Shown: positions 9,898 through 20,333 of the stretch, piece by piece
How the letters are laid out: every line of letters begins with the position of its first letter
Position numbering within the stretch: position 1 is the first letter of the stretch
Origin: Ligilactobacillus ubinensis
GTDB lineage: Bacteria > Bacillota > Bacilli > Lactobacillales > Lactobacillaceae
Assembly: GCF_024160875.1 (NCBI RefSeq)
Contig: NZ_JAIULA010000008.1
Coordinates: 36,648-100,647, forward strand
DNA: 64,000 nucleotides
Direction of reading: 5' to 3'
The notes under the pieces: generated by a model
What the model was told of the DNA's origin: nothing
What the model saw: the letters and a program-made list of their open reading frames with translations, nothing else
Databases searched by the model: none
Position numbers and translations under genes: made by a program

Positions 9898-10473
9898 TTA
9901 CTTATCGCATCTGTTCTGTAAGATCTTTTTCAATGTAGCTGGATATAGCCTATGCTCGCAATCATGAACTCTTTTTTCGAGAGTTTCAACTGTATCATCC
10001 GGTAAAATTGCTACATGCTCCTGAGCAATTATCGGTCCAGAGTCAACACCTGAATCAATATAGTGAACCGTTACACCCGTTTGCTTTTTATGATCAGCAA
10101 AAGCCCGTTCAATCGAATGTAGTCCTGGATACTCAGGTAAATATGCTGGATGCAGATTAACAATACAGCCTTCATATTTTGCTAAAATTGGTTGTCCTAT
10201 AACTCTCATATAGCCAGCTAATATAATAAAATCAATTTGATTTTCTATTAATATGTGAGCAATTTTTTCTTCATAAAGTCGTTTTTCACCACAACTTTTA
10301 ACGGTAAATGTTTCTACTGGTATGTTAAACTTTTTAGCTCGTTGAATTACATATGCATCTGGATGATCACAAAAGAGTAGCTTCAATTCTCCTGCAAGCT
10401 CGCGTTTTTGAAACTGTTTAGCTAAAACTTCAAAATTTGTCCCATTCCCTGATGCAAAAATAGCAATTTTCAT
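9898..10473 (-). CDS. purN: Phosphoribosylglycinamide formyltransferase
   Basis: 10-formyl-THF-dependent GAR transformylase (step 3), 191 aa. Motifs: [10 protein letters not shown] at the phosphate-binding N-terminus, NLHPAYLP containing the catalytic Asn and His, and [12 protein letters not shown] with the catalytic Asp. It lies 16 bp downstream of purM. No formate-dependent purT is seen here, so de novo synthesis depends on folate at this step. Confidence 0.96.
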   Translation of the reverse strand: MKIAIFASGNGTNFEVLAKQFQKRELAGELKLLFCDHPDAYVIQRAKKFNIPVETFTVKSCGEKRLYEEKIAHILIENQIDFIILAGYMRVIGQPILAKYEGCIVNLHPAYLPEYPGLHSIERAFADHKKQTGVTVHYIDSGVDSGPIIAQEHVAILPDDTVETLEKRVHDCEHRLYPATLKKILQNRCDK

Positions 10474-10489
10474 TTTATCTATGCCTCAT

Positions 10490-11527
10490 TTATTTAATCG
10501 TGATTTTACTTTCATTCTCCGGACGTTTTTTCAGTTGACCGATTCGATAAAATCTTTCTTTAGCTTCTGTTAGCAATTTAGTTACTTCAGCATAATCCTC
10601 TGGCGCTACAGCCATTACTAATCCAATTCCCATATTAAATGTTTCATAGCAATCTGCCTGACTTAAATCACCTAAATTTTTCAAATATTTAAAAATGGGC
10701 AACACTTCCCATGAATTTATCTCAATTTGTGCTTGTAAGCTATCATTAAACATTCGTGGCAAATTTTCAATCAATCCTCCACCCGTAATATGGCTTATTC
10801 CATGTAACAATCTCTTTCTAATCAGCGGTAATACACTTGCAACATAAATGCGCGTGGGAGTTAAAACCACTTCTCCTACTGTTTTTCCATCAAATATATC
10901 TGGACAATCATTCAAATTTATCTGATGCATCTTAAATAAAATTTGACGGACTAATGAAAAGCCATTGGAATGTAATCCACTTGAAGGCAATGCAATTAAA
11001 ACATCATTTTCTTGTGGCATATCTCGGGTTAATAAATTTTCTTTTTCAGCAACTCCAGTAGCAAAGCCAGCAACATCATATTCATCTTTAGTATACATAT
11101 CAGGCATTTCTGCAGTTTCTCCCCCAATTAATGCACAATTAGCTTGCTTACAACCATGTGCAACACCAGAGACAATTTCAGCCATTTTAGCAGGTTCATT
11201 ATGACCTGTTGCTATATAATCTAAGAAATACAATGGTTCAGCTCCCTGAGCTAAAATATCATTAACACACATGGCAACACAATCAATTCCAATAGTTTCA
11301 TGCTTATTTAGCATTTGTGCAAGTATCAACTTTGTGCCTACACCATCAGTTCCAGAAACAAGGACAGGGTTACTAATTTTTAATGCACTTAAGTCAAACA
11401 TCCCGCCAAAACTTCCTAAAGTTCCTAAAACACCTAAGCGTGCTGTTGCCTCAACATCCTTTTTTATTTTATTTACTAATTCATAGCCAGCATTCACATC
11501 TACACCAGCATCTTGGTAACGGCTCAT
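10490..11527 (-). CDS. purM: Phosphoribosylformylglycinamidine cyclo-ligase
   Basis: AIR synthetase, step 5: ATP-dependent closure of the imidazole ring. 345 aa. Motifs include the early YQDAGVDVNAGYE segment, SGTDGVGTKL, GGETAEMPDMY and HITGGGLIENLPR. Start ATG 11527, 4 bp after purF, with a GAGGGG-like SD. Normal length and no irregularity. Confidence 0.97.
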   Translation of the reverse strand: MSRYQDAGVDVNAGYELVNKIKKDVEATARLGVLGTLGSFGGMFDLSALKISNPVLVSGTDGVGTKLILAQMLNKHETIGIDCVAMCVNDILAQGAEPLYFLDYIATGHNEPAKMAEIVSGVAHGCKQANCALIGGETAEMPDMYTKDEYDVAGFATGVAEKENLLTRDMPQENDVLIALPSSGLHSNGFSLVRQILFKMHQINLNDCPDIFDGKTVGEVVLTPTRIYVASVLPLIRKRLLHGISHITGGGLIENLPRMFNDSLQAQIEINSWEVLPIFKYLKNLGDLSQADCYETFNMGIGLVMAVAPEDYAEVTKLLTEAKERFYRIGQLKKRPENESKITIK

Positions 11528-11531
11528 AAAA

Positions 11532-12983
11532 TTACCCCTCCTGTATCTGCGTTTGCTTTAAAGATTTTAAATAACCTTCTTCATAGTCATAAAGTGGTGT
11601 TGGATATTTCCCGTCAAAATAAGCCACTGTTAGTCCACCATTTGGTGCATTCCCAGCATCTGGTACAGAAATAGCCGTGATTAAGCTTGGAATACTTAAA
11701 AAGCCAAGCGTATCTGCACCAATAATCTTACACATATCAGCTACACTGTGATTAGCTGCCATTAATTCTGCCCGCGTTGACATATCAATGCCATAAAAAC
11801 ACGGGAATTTTAGTGGGGGTGATGCGATACGCATATGAACTTCTTTTGCACCTGCATCACGTAGCAGTTGGACTAATTGTTTAGAAGTGGTCCCTCGAAC
11901 AATTGAATCATCTACTACGACAACACTTTTTCCTTCTACAACACCTCGAACAGCTGACAATTTCATTTTAACTCCACGTTCACGCAATTCTTGTGTTGGT
12001 TGAATGAAAGTTCTTGCAATATACTGATTCTTAATCAATCCCATTTCATAGGGTAATCCAGCTTCTTCTGCGTACCCTGACGCAGCTGACAATGATGAAT
12101 TGGGAACTCCGATAACCATGTCTGCTGTTGGTGCAGGCTGTTCTTTTGCTAAAAGTCTCCCCATTTTTTTTCTAGCATTGTGCACTGTTACACCATGAAT
12201 AATAGAGTCTGGGCGAGCAAAGTAGATGTATTCCATCGAACAAATAGCCAATTTAGTATCAGTTGTATAATGATCGATACGCAACCCGTTTTTATCAATA
12301 ATCACTAATTCTCCAGGAAAAACATCTCGCACAAACTTTGCACCAACAACATCCAAAGCGCATGTCTCACTAACTACAACATAAGCTCCGTTATCAAATT
12401 GACCAATACTCATAGGTCTAAAGCCATTTGGATCTAAAGCCGCAACTAGACAATCTTTTCGTAATAATAAGAAAGCAAATCCACCTTTTACTTCATTCAA
12501 ACTTGCTTTTAAAGCATCAATAAATCCTAAATTCTTTTTTTGCCGTATCAAATGAATTAGAATTTCTGTATCTGAAGTTGATTGAAAAACAGCTCCCTTA
12601 TCTTCGAGTTCACATTTTAATGTCTGTGCATTAGTCAAATTTCCATTGTGTGCTAAAGCAATATCACCATCATGAAAACGAAATAAAAATGGTTGTACAT
12701 TTGCAATTGAATTATTTCCACTTGTACCGTAGCGAACATGACCTATTGCTGCTGTTCCTGTAAGTCTATTTAAATCATTTTCGTCTGCAAAAACTTCTGC
12801 TAATAGACCTCGGTTACGATACTGATATAGTTTTTCACCATCACTTGAAACAATTCCTGCGCCTTCTTGCCCCCGATGTTGCAAACTGTGTAATCCGAAG
12901 TATGTTAATTTGCTAGCTTCTGGAACACCAAATACTCCGAAAATACCGCATTCTTCATTTAATCCTTTGATTTCATAAGACAA
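11532..12983 (-). CDS. purF: Amidophosphoribosyltransferase
   Basis: Committed step: transfers glutamine-derived ammonia to PRPP. An open frame reaches ATG 13001, but that codon sits inside the SD GGGAGGAGG. The better start is TTG 12983 ([16 protein letters not shown]), giving 483 aa with a short propeptide before the N-terminal nucleophile Cys. The PRPP-binding loop is [14 protein letters not shown]. It overlaps purL by 25 bp, implying translational coupling. Of the Fe-S ligand cysteines known in Bacillus subtilis PurF, the two at the C-terminus (CxxC type) are absent here ([12 protein letters not shown]), so the cluster is probably missing. Confidence 0.96.
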   Translation of the reverse strand: MSYEIKGLNEECGIFGVFGVPEASKLTYFGLHSLQHRGQEGAGIVSSDGEKLYQYRNRGLLAEVFADENDLNRLTGTAAIGHVRYGTSGNNSIANVQPFLFRFHDGDIALAHNGNLTNAQTLKCELEDKGAVFQSTSDTEILIHLIRQKKNLGFIDALKASLNEVKGGFAFLLLRKDCLVAALDPNGFRPMSIGQFDNGAYVVVSETCALDVVGAKFVRDVFPGELVIIDKNGLRIDHYTTDTKLAICSMEYIYFARPDSIIHGVTVHNARKKMGRLLAKEQPAPTADMVIGVPNSSLSAASGYAEEAGLPYEMGLIKNQYIARTFIQPTQELRERGVKMKLSAVRGVVEGKSVVVVDDSIVRGTTSKQLVQLLRDAGAKEVHMRIASPPLKFPCFYGIDMSTRAELMAANHSVADMCKIIGADTLGFLSIPSLITAISVPDAGNAPNGGLTVAYFDGKYPTPLYDYEEGYLKSLKQTQIQEG

Positions 12984-15184
12984 GGAATTGCCTCCTCCCA
13001 TAATTGTTGCATTTCTTCAACTGCAACTTCTATTTCATTATCTGAAAGTTTCATCTTTAGCTGAGGTGTTTTTGTAACTTGACCAATTTCTTTAATATTA
13101 CCTTCCATCACTTTTTCAAAACTTTCTTTTTTGTCTGGTGATACTGTTACAACAAATCGTCCTGGCGTTTCACTAAACAATTCTGCACTATTTAAAGCCA
13201 TTTTCACACTTAAACCCAAATCTGTTTTAAATGTTGTTTCTGCTAATGCAACTGCTAAGCCACCTTCGCTTAAATCATGACAACTAGCAACATAGCCTTG
13301 TTGCATTGCAGACAATAGTTTTTGCATATTGTTACTTATTTCAATTAAATCAACATCATTTAAACTGCCAGAAATATTACCAGTCAGCATCTTTTGCAGC
13401 TCTGAACCAGAATAATCAGCCTTTGTTTCACCAATTAGGTATATAATATCACCCTCTGCTTGTACAAATGATGGGATAGTATATGCTACATTTTTAATTA
13501 GGCCTACCATCCCAACCATTGGTGTTGGAAAAATGGCTTTACCATTATTTTCGTTATATAAGGAAACATTTCCAGAAATAACTGGTGTATTAAATACATT
13601 ACATGCTGCTGTCATTCCTTTAACTGATTGATACAGTTCCCAATAAACTTCAGGATCATTAGGATCTCCATAATTCAAACAGTCTGTCATTGCTAAAGGT
13701 AAACCGCCACTAGAGATAATATTGGCACAAGCTTCAATTACAGCAATTTTCCCACCAATTTCGGGATTAAGATAAACAAAACGCCCATTTCCATCAGTAG
13801 TCATTGCTAATGCCTTTTTGGTTCCTCTGACCCTGATAACACCTGCATCACTGCCAGGACCAACTACTGTACTTGTCCTAACTTGCGAATCATAGGTTTG
13901 TGTAAATGATTCCTTTGACGCAATCGTTGCTTGCTGTAAAATTCTGTTTAAAACTTCTGTTGGATTATCTATTTGTGGTTTCCAATTGCTACTATTTTCG
14001 GCATCAATAATATGTTGTGGAATTTTTTGCTCACTTGGTTCTTCTAAGACATCGTCTGTTAAACTGGATACTGGAATATCTGTCACTATCTTGCCCTGAT
14101 GTTTCAATAGGTATCTATGACCTTCTGTAACACGACCTATTACAACTGCTTCAAGATCATAGTCCTTAAAAATAGCTTTAACATCTTCTTCATGTCCTTT
14201 TCGAACACATAGCAGCATTCTTTCTTGTGACTCACTTAACATAATCTCATACGCTGACATGTTTGATTCACGCTGCGGAACATAATCAAGCGTTAATTCC
14301 ATTCCACTTTTTGCTTTAGAAGCCATCTCACAACTTGATGAAACAATTCCAGCTGCACCCATATCCTGAATACCAACCAACCATTCAGCATGTGCACTCG
14401 TTAATTCTAAACATGCTTCCATCAATAACTTTTCCATAAATGGATCACCAACTTGCACAGCTGACCGTTGTGTTTCACGATCATCAGCAAAGTCTGCAGA
14501 TGCAAAGGTTGCTCCGTGAATACCATCACGGCCTGTTTTGGCACCAACATACATAACGGCATTACCAACGCCTACTGCTCGTCCTTTTTGCATGTCTTTT
14601 TGATCCATCAAGCCTACACTCATTGCATTAACAAGTGGATTGCCAGTATAACATTCATCAAATGTAGTTTCTCCAGCAACAGTTGGAATACCCATGCAAT
14701 TCCCATAACCACCAATGCCTGCAACCACTTCATTAATTAAATATTTAGTTCTTGCTTGATTAATTTCACCAAAATGCAAAGAATCTAAAGAAGCGATTGG
14801 TCGTGCACCCATACTAAAAATATCGCGTAAGATTCCACCTACACCAGTTGCAGCACCCTCATACGGTTCAACAGCTGATGGATGATTATGACTTTCTGCC
14901 TTAAAAACAACTGCTTGGTTATCACCTATATCAACAATTCCAGCACCTTCTCCTGGTCCTTGCAAAACTCGCTCATTTTTGTTTGGAAATAGTCGTAAAG
15001 CTGGTTTTGATTTTTTATACGAGCAATGCTCACTCCACATAACCGAGAACAAACCTGTTTCAGTATAATTTGGTAATCTTCCTAGAAGTTTTTCGCTTAT
15101 ATATTCATATTCTTTTTGCGTTAATCCCCAATCTAAATAAGGCTTTTGCTCTTTTATTTCTTGAGGTGTCATTTCTGTGCTCAT
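12959..15184 (-). CDS. purL: FGAM synthetase subunit PurL (small type)
   Basis: Synthetase subunit of the PurLQS complex (step 4), converting FGAR to FGAM using ammonia from PurQ. 741 aa, the size of small PurL. Motifs: [34 protein letters not shown] (ATP site), [11 protein letters not shown] and [14 protein letters not shown]. Start ATG 15184 overlaps the purQ stop in TAATG. A second in-frame ATG four codons later is also possible. Confidence 0.97.
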   Translation of the reverse strand: MSTEMTPQEIKEQKPYLDWGLTQKEYEYISEKLLGRLPNYTETGLFSVMWSEHCSYKKSKPALRLFPNKNERVLQGPGEGAGIVDIGDNQAVVFKAESHNHPSAVEPYEGAATGVGGILRDIFSMGARPIASLDSLHFGEINQARTKYLINEVVAGIGGYGNCMGIPTVAGETTFDECYTGNPLVNAMSVGLMDQKDMQKGRAVGVGNAVMYVGAKTGRDGIHGATFASADFADDRETQRSAVQVGDPFMEKLLMEACLELTSAHAEWLVGIQDMGAAGIVSSSCEMASKAKSGMELTLDYVPQRESNMSAYEIMLSESQERMLLCVRKGHEEDVKAIFKDYDLEAVVIGRVTEGHRYLLKHQGKIVTDIPVSSLTDDVLEEPSEQKIPQHIIDAENSSNWKPQIDNPTEVLNRILQQATIASKESFTQTYDSQVRTSTVVGPGSDAGVIRVRGTKKALAMTTDGNGRFVYLNPEIGGKIAVIEACANIISSGGLPLAMTDCLNYGDPNDPEVYWELYQSVKGMTAACNVFNTPVISGNVSLYNENNGKAIFPTPMVGMVGLIKNVAYTIPSFVQAEGDIIYLIGETKADYSGSELQKMLTGNISGSLNDVDLIEISNNMQKLLSAMQQGYVASCHDLSEGGLAVALAETTFKTDLGLSVKMALNSAELFSETPGRFVVTVSPDKKESFEKVMEGNIKEIGQVTKTPQLKMKLSDNEIEVAVEEMQQLWEEAIPCLMKSKD

Positions 15185-15864
15185 TATCGCATTTCCCCCG
15201 TTACTTGACTTCCTAGCAGAATTGATTTAAACAACCTTAGCCCATCTTCATTTCCCAACAATGCTTCTACGGCACGCTCGGGGTGTGGCATCATTCCAAG
15301 AACATTTCCACGTTCATTTGTGATACCTGCTATATTGTGTAAGCTACCATTAGGATTTTCTTTCGCATATCTAAAAGCAATTTGATTATTTTCTTCTAGT
15401 TCATTCAAAACTTCTTCATCAGCATAATAACTACCATCAGCATGTGCAATTGGTAAATTTATAATTTCGTGATCTTGGTATTTTGCTGTAAACATTGTTT
15501 TGTTATTCACTTCCAAAGCTACTGTTTTGCAAACAAACTTAAGACTATTATTTTGCTTCAATGCTCCTGGTAACAAACCTGCTTCAGTTAGAATTTGAAA
15601 CCCATTACATGTTCCAAAAACCGGTTTACCCGCATTGGCAAACTCAATAATTGCTGGCATAATATTTGCAAATCGAGCAATTGCACCGCAACGTAAATAA
15701 TCACCATATGAAAAGCCACCTGGAATCATAACTGCATCAAATCCTGCAAGTGTTTTTTCCTTATGTGAAACATACTGTACATCAGCATGACAAACTGTAT
15801 GTAACGCCTCATAAAGATCAATATCACAATTTGAGCCTGGAAATACAATAACTGCAAACTTCAT
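15184..15864 (-). CDS. purQ: FGAM synthetase glutaminase subunit PurQ
   Basis: Class I glutamine amidotransferase supplying ammonia to PurL. 226 aa. The nucleophile elbow is GTCNGFQIL (Cys), and the His/Glu of the triad lie in MMPHPERA near the C-terminus. The N-terminal FPGSNCDID and [12 protein letters not shown] are characteristic of PurQ. Both ends overlap neighbours by one base (TAATG), typical of tight coupling with purS and purL. Confidence 0.97.
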   Translation of the reverse strand: MKFAVIVFPGSNCDIDLYEALHTVCHADVQYVSHKEKTLAGFDAVMIPGGFSYGDYLRCGAIARFANIMPAIIEFANAGKPVFGTCNGFQILTEAGLLPGALKQNNSLKFVCKTVALEVNNKTMFTAKYQDHEIINLPIAHADGSYYADEEVLNELEENNQIAFRYAKENPNGSLHNIAGITNERGNVLGMMPHPERAVEALLGNEDGLRLFKSILLGSQVTGEMR

Positions 15865-16112
15865 TAAGCTTCCTCCATCACTTCATAGCGATAAGTTTCT
15901 AAATTAAAATTAACAAGTAATTGTTCTGAAATTTCTTTAACAGATTCTTCAACTTTTTTAACAGTTTGGTCAATTTCAACATCAAAAAATTTTCCAACTT
16001 TAACATTTTTTACTTCCTTATGCCCTAAAGCATGTACTGCCTCAGTAATTGTTTCACCTTGTGGATCAAAAACTGATTGCTTATATGTGACGAAAATTCT
16101 TACATTGACCAT
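15864..16112 (-). CDS. purS: FGAM synthetase subunit PurS
   Basis: Small bridging subunit of the PurLQS complex. 82 aa with [27 protein letters not shown] at the N-terminus and the KFFDVEID beta strand, as in other PurS. Start ATG 16112 lies 2 bp past the purC stop; its stop overlaps purQ. Confidence 0.95.
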   Translation of the reverse strand: MVNVRIFVTYKQSVFDPQGETITEAVHALGHKEVKNVKVGKFFDVEIDQTVKKVEESVKEISEQLLVNFNLETYRYEVMEEA

Positions 16113-16114
16113 GA

Positions 16115-16837
16115 CTATTGAACCTCCTTAGCTAATTCATTCCTTAATCTTCGTAACACTTCTTCATATACCGAAGTTATGTCACCTAATTCACGCCGAT
16201 ACACATCCTTATCCATATGTTTTTTTGTAGTTAAATCCCATAATCGACAATTATCTGGTGAAAATTCATCTGCTAACACAATTGTTCCATCCGTTAAACA
16301 ACCAAATTCCAATTTAAAATCAACTAATTGCATTCCTGCTTTTTCAAATAATTTGGTTAACAAAACATTGACTTTACGCGAAATTTGCCAAATGCTTTGT
16401 AATTCTGTCTCTGTAGCAATTTCTAATGCCAATGCTTGTGATTCATTCATAAAAGGATCATCTAACTCATCGCTTTTGTAATAAGTCTCTTCAACTGGCT
16501 TTTTAAAAGCAAGTCCTTCTTCAACACCAAACCGGGTTGCAAAGTGTCCTGCTGCAATATTTCTTGTTACAAATTCCAAAGGAAAAATCTTAACTTTTTT
16601 GACCAACTCTTCTGTACTAGAAATCTTTTTTATAAAATGTGTTGGAATTGCATTTTTGGCTAAATATTCAAAAATCAAAGTGGAAATCTCATTATTGACA
16701 TGTCCTTTACCCTCAATCTGATCCTTTTTTTTACCATTCAGTGCTGTAGCTTGATCCATGTATACAACCCGTAATATATTTTCATCATCAGTACTCCACA
16801 TTTGTTTGGCTTTACCCGTATAAATCAGCTTTTCCAT
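16115..16837 (-). CDS. purC: SAICAR synthetase
   Basis: Joins aspartate to CAIR (step 7). 240 aa, single-domain bacterial form. Motifs: LIYTGKAKQMWST at the N-terminus, FPLEFVTRN, LVDFKLEFG and DEFSPDNCRLWD. It is the first gene of the nine-gene downstream pur unit. Its SD lies just upstream of ATG 16837 (AAAGGAGAT). A promoter with a PurBox-like site is about 75-125 bp upstream. Confidence 0.97.
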   Translation of the reverse strand: MEKLIYTGKAKQMWSTDDENILRVVYMDQATALNGKKKDQIEGKGHVNNEISTLIFEYLAKNAIPTHFIKKISSTEELVKKVKIFPLEFVTRNIAAGHFATRFGVEEGLAFKKPVEETYYKSDELDDPFMNESQALALEIATETELQSIWQISRKVNVLLTKLFEKAGMQLVDFKLEFGCLTDGTIVLADEFSPDNCRLWDLTTKKHMDKDVYRRELGDITSVYEEVLRRLRNELAKEVQ

Positions 16838-16865
16838 GTCTTTTTTAGATCTCCTTTACTTAAAT

Positions 16866-16901
16866 GCGAATTTATTGCTAAATACGAATATAATTATTCG
16901 C
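16866..16901. promoter_or_regulatory. Cluster of CGAAT repeats in the purC leader
   Basis: Three CGAAT/ATTCG units lie within 36 bp (GCGAAT 16866, ACGAAT 16884, ATTCGC 16896). The last two form the palindrome CGAAT-ATAATT-ATTCG on the plus strand. They sit just downstream of the predicted purC -10 element. They resemble the PurBox core CGAAC with T for C. They may be additional PurR half-sites or a leader hairpin. Confidence 0.35.
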
Positions 16902-16914
16902 TTTTTCACTACTT

Positions 16915-16963
16915 AGATTAACAATAAAAAGTTCTATCGTCAACACTAAATAACGAACATTAT
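16915..16963 (-). promoter_or_regulatory. purC promoter with upstream PurBox-like site
   Basis: Minus strand: TTGACG (-35, 16938-16943), 17-bp spacer, TAATCT (-10, 16915-16920). Seven bp upstream of the -35 is AATGTTCGTTATT (16951-16963), which is the PurBox AWWWCCGAACWWT in reverse with one mismatch. A further match, AAATACGAACTTA, is at 17042-17054. PurR is known to recognise such boxes in Firmicutes. Confidence 0.6.
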
Positions 16964-17063
16964 AATTTATTTTTAGCTTAAAGAAGTATTTTTTTATTAT
17001 TCTAGTTATATATAGGAGTTAATAAGTTATATATTTAATATAAATACGAACTTAAAAGCAAAA

Positions 17064-17095
17064 AAAGAGTCTGAAATAAAAATTCCAGACTCTTT
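17064..17095 (-). terminator. Terminator of the purE-purK-purB unit
   Basis: Inverted repeat AAAGAGTCTG / CAGACTCTTT with a 12-nt interior. On the minus strand it is followed by seven Ts (CTCTTTTTTTGC). It lies about 135 bp past the purB stop and separates purEKB from the purC promoter. The gap 16838-17230 otherwise holds the promoter elements listed above. Confidence 0.8.
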
Positions 17096-17230
17096 GTATA
17101 TGCGAATATTAAAAGTTTAAAAGGAGCTTAATTATGCTTGTTCTCATACTTCAGATAATTCACAGCCAAATTCTCCGTTTACAACGTTATGGTCTCTAAC
17201 TAAGTACTATTTATCCCACTTTACTGACTT

Positions 17231-18526
17231 TTAATCTAATCCAACACGTTTAAATATGTCATCTACATGTTTTAAATGCCAATGATAATCAAATGCATCA
17301 TCTAAATCTTGCTTAGACAATCTATCTGTAATTCTTGCATCTGCCTCTAAAAGTGGTCTAAATGCCTTTTGTTCATCCCAAGATTGCGCCGTTTTTGGTT
17401 GAATCAAATCATAGGCGTCTTCACGACTCATTCCGGTATCAATTAATTTTAGTAAAACACGGCCACTATAGATTAAACCAAAAGTTCTGTCCATATTACG
17501 TTTCATATTCTCAGGAAAAACAGTTAAGTTCTTAACAATATTTCCAAAACGATGCAGCATATAATCAATTAACATGGTCGTATCAGGTAGAATTATTCTT
17601 TCTGCTGATGAATGGGAAATATCCCTTTCATGCCACAAAGAAACATCCTCATAAGCTGTCAACATATGACCTCTAATTACACGGGCTAAACCACATATAT
17701 TCTCAGAACCAATTGGATTACGTTTGTGCGGCATAGCGGAAGAACCCTTTTGACCTTTAGCAAAATGTTCTTCTACCTCTCGAGTTTCTGATTTTTGTAA
17801 ACCTCTAATTTCAGTTGCAAATTCTTCTAAACTAGTAGCAATAAGTGCTAGTGCAGCTATATATTCTGCATGTAAATCACGAGGTAAAACCTGACTCGTA
17901 ACTTCTTGAGCACGAATACCTAATTTTTCGCAAACATATTTTTCAATATAAGGATCTATATTAGCAAATGTTCCAACCGCTCCACTAATTTTTCCTGCTT
18001 CAATTCCTGCTGCCGCATGCTCAAAGCGCTCAATATCGCGTTTGATTTCTGAATACCAACGTGTTAATTTTAAGCCAAATGTTGTTGGCTCAGCATGCAC
18101 ACCATGCGTTCTTCCCATACAAACCGTATCCTTATACTTTTTAGCTTTTTGGGCAACAATCTCTTTAAATTCTTCTAAATCTTGACGCAATAGTTCATTA
18201 ACTTGCTTAATCTGATAGCCATACGCTGTATCCACTACATCTGTGCTTGTTAAACCATAATGAACCCATTTTTTTTCAGCGCCTAAAGACTCAGAAACGG
18301 TTCGCGTAAATGCAATAACATCATGCTTAGTTACTGCTTCAATTTCTTCAATCCGTTTTACATCAAATTTTGCATTTTTACGTAACTTTTCTACATCTTC
18401 AACTGGAATATGACCTAATTTAGACCAAGCTTCATCAGCTGCTAATTCAACTTCTAACCAGCATTCATACTTTTTCTCATCTGTCCATAACTTTGCCATC
18501 TCTGGCCGTGTATATCTTGAAATCAT
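17231..18526 (-). CDS. purB: Adenylosuccinate lyase
   Basis: Cleaves SAICAR to AICAR and adenylosuccinate to AMP. 431 aa, fumarase/aspartase superfamily. Motifs: [13 protein letters not shown], the catalytic-loop signature [17 protein letters not shown], and [11 protein letters not shown]. It ends the purE-purK-purB unit, 18 bp after purK, and is separated from purC by a terminator. Confidence 0.97.
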   Translation of the reverse strand: MISRYTRPEMAKLWTDEKKYECWLEVELAADEAWSKLGHIPVEDVEKLRKNAKFDVKRIEEIEAVTKHDVIAFTRTVSESLGAEKKWVHYGLTSTDVVDTAYGYQIKQVNELLRQDLEEFKEIVAQKAKKYKDTVCMGRTHGVHAEPTTFGLKLTRWYSEIKRDIERFEHAAAGIEAGKISGAVGTFANIDPYIEKYVCEKLGIRAQEVTSQVLPRDLHAEYIAALALIATSLEEFATEIRGLQKSETREVEEHFAKGQKGSSAMPHKRNPIGSENICGLARVIRGHMLTAYEDVSLWHERDISHSSAERIILPDTTMLIDYMLHRFGNIVKNLTVFPENMKRNMDRTFGLIYSGRVLLKLIDTGMSREDAYDLIQPKTAQSWDEQKAFRPLLEADARITDRLSKQDLDDAFDYHWHLKHVDDIFKRVGLD

Positions 18527-18544
18527 TATTATGCTCCTTTAAGG

Positions 18545-19678
18545 TTATTCCCATATCTTTGTTTTTTTAATTTCAGCTAGTGTTTCATTTAAATCATCAG
18601 TTAAAATTGTAATATGCCCCATTTTACGGTCAACTCGACTCTCAGCTTTACCATAATCATGAAAGTGCCATGTAGGCTTTTGCTTTATTAATTTTCTCGT
18701 TTTAAGCACATGTTGGCCTAAAACATTGACCATCACAACTGGTTTTAATAAATTAACCTTAGGTAAAGGCCAACCACAAATTGCACGGTTATGAATTGCA
18801 AACTGAGAAAAATCACATGCCTCAATTGAGTAATGTCCTGAATTATGTGGTCTTGGCGCTAATTCATTAACATAAAGTTTGCCATCATTTCCTACAAAAA
18901 ACTCAACGCCTAATATTCCACATAAATTTAAATTTTCAGCGATTTTTTCTGCCATTTGTTGAGCTTCTGCTTGTATTTTATCATCTATTCTTGCTGGAAT
19001 AATGCTCTCATGTAAAATTTGGTTATAGTGGATATTTTCACTAACCGGAAACACCGTAATCTCGCCTTGCAAATTACGCCCAACCATGACTGAACATTCT
19101 TTTTCAAATGAAACCCAGCCTTCTAATATACATTTTCCTTGCACTATCAATTCTGTAGCCTGTTTTAAATCAACTGCTGTTTTTAAAACCAATTGCGCTT
19201 TGCCATCATAGCCACCTTCACATGTCTTTAAAACACAAGGATAACCGATCTGAACTATAGCATTTTGCAAAGATTCCATATCACTGATTGCAGCAAATGG
19301 TGCTACTCGTAAATCATTCTTCTCTAAAAAGTTTTTCTCACGTAGTCTATTTTTAGTGATCCGCAATAATTCCGTTCCTTGAGGGACTGATACTTTATGC
19401 TTAACGTCTTCTAATGCGTTTAAATCCACATTTTCAAACTCATATGTCAATACATCTGCATTATCAGCAAGTTTTTCAATTGCCGTAATATCATCATACG
19501 GAGCAACTATTTGCTCATCGCATACTTGAGCAGTTGGACAAGTTATATCAGGATCTAAAACAATTACTTTCATACCATTTTGTTTAGCATCAAAAGCCAA
19601 CATTTGTCCCAATTGACCACCGCCAATAATTCCAATTGTCTTTCCTTGTTCGATATAGTTAGACAAGTTGGTCACCAC
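18545..19678 (-). CDS. purK: N5-carboxyaminoimidazole ribonucleotide synthase
   Basis: ATP-grasp enzyme converting AIR and bicarbonate to N5-CAIR. 377 aa. The N-terminal GIIGGGQLGQMLA is diagnostic; LKTCEGGYDGKAQ, VNELAPRPHNSGHYSIEAC and the C-terminal RKMGHITI complete the fold. Start ATG 19678 overlaps the purE end by 20 bp, implying translational coupling. Confidence 0.97.
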   Translation of the reverse strand: MVTNLSNYIEQGKTIGIIGGGQLGQMLAFDAKQNGMKVIVLDPDITCPTAQVCDEQIVAPYDDITAIEKLADNADVLTYEFENVDLNALEDVKHKVSVPQGTELLRITKNRLREKNFLEKNDLRVAPFAAISDMESLQNAIVQIGYPCVLKTCEGGYDGKAQLVLKTAVDLKQATELIVQGKCILEGWVSFEKECSVMVGRNLQGEITVFPVSENIHYNQILHESIIPARIDDKIQAEAQQMAEKIAENLNLCGILGVEFFVGNDGKLYVNELAPRPHNSGHYSIEACDFSQFAIHNRAICGWPLPKVNLLKPVVMVNVLGQHVLKTRKLIKQKPTWHFHDYGKAESRVDRKMGHITILTDDLNETLAEIKKTKIWE

Positions 19679-20162
19679 TTTCTACTGCCATATCATGCAT
19701 TTTATTCCGATACCTACTAATTTTTTCTTGAATTTTTATATCACTTATTCCCAAAATTTGGATTGCCAGTAATGCTGCATTTTTTGCACCCGCAACACCA
19801 ATTGCAGTAGTTGCAACAGGAATTCCTGCCGGCATTTGGACAATGGACAATAGTGAATCCATTCCATTTAAAGCATGTGTTTGTACAGGAACGCCAATAA
19901 CAGGCAAAACTGTATTAGCTGCAATCATTCCTGGTAAGTGTGCTGCGCCACCAGCACCAGCAATGATTACTTTTTTTCCTTCTTTACTTGCATTTTGGGC
20001 AAAAGCAAACATTTCATTTGGCATACGATGTGCAGAAATAACTTGTTTATCATATAAAATTCCGAACTGTTCTAGAATAGCAGCTGCTTCTTTCATAGTA
20101 CTCCAGTCAGAAGAACTGCCCATGACGATACTAATTTCATTGCTCACGAATATCCCTCCCAA
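19659..20162 (-). CDS. purE: N5-CAIR mutase
   Basis: Class I PurE converting N5-CAIR to CAIR. The frame spans 167 aa from TTG/ATG-type codon 20162. The likely start is 20162 or the GTG four to five codons in (SNEISIVMGSSSDW), close to GGAGGGATATTC. Motifs: GSSSDWSTMK, SAHRMPNEM and GAGGAAHLPGM. It is first in the purEKB operon, with the promoter directly upstream. Confidence 0.96.
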   Translation of the reverse strand: MGGIFVSNEISIVMGSSSDWSTMKEAAAILEQFGILYDKQVISAHRMPNEMFAFAQNASKEGKKVIIAGAGGAAHLPGMIAANTVLPVIGVPVQTHALNGMDSLLSIVQMPAGIPVATTAIGVAGAKNAALLAIQILGISDIKIQEKISRYRNKMHDMAVESGDQLV

Positions 20163-20170
20163 TTGCTTTT

Positions 20171-20246
20171 AGCATAACAAACAGGTTGGTGATTGTCAAA
20201 GAAAAATCGAACTATTATGCAAGTTAAACAATATTTGTACGTATAT
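20171..20246 (-). promoter_or_regulatory. purE promoter with PurBox-like sites
   Basis: Minus strand TTGACA (-35, 20194-20199), 17-bp spacer, TATGCT (-10, 20171-20176). Three bp upstream of the -35 lies AAAATCGAACTAT on the plus strand (20203-20215), 12/13 to the PurBox AWWWCCGAACWWT. A weaker inverted match, TTTGTACGTATAT (20234-20246), follows 18 bp further out. The paired arrangement resembles known PurR boxes. Confidence 0.65.
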
Positions 20247-20333
20247 TGCTCAAAAATAGGTACTTTGTATTAAATAGAAAAGATAATTATAAATTCTTTG
20301 TCTGTATAGTTACACCAATTCTGTGACCATCAA

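Noticed and set aside
16838..17230. Purine riboswitch upstream of purC
   Set aside because: I could not find the conserved aptamer core or three-way junction; a promoter with PurBox-like sites explains the region better.
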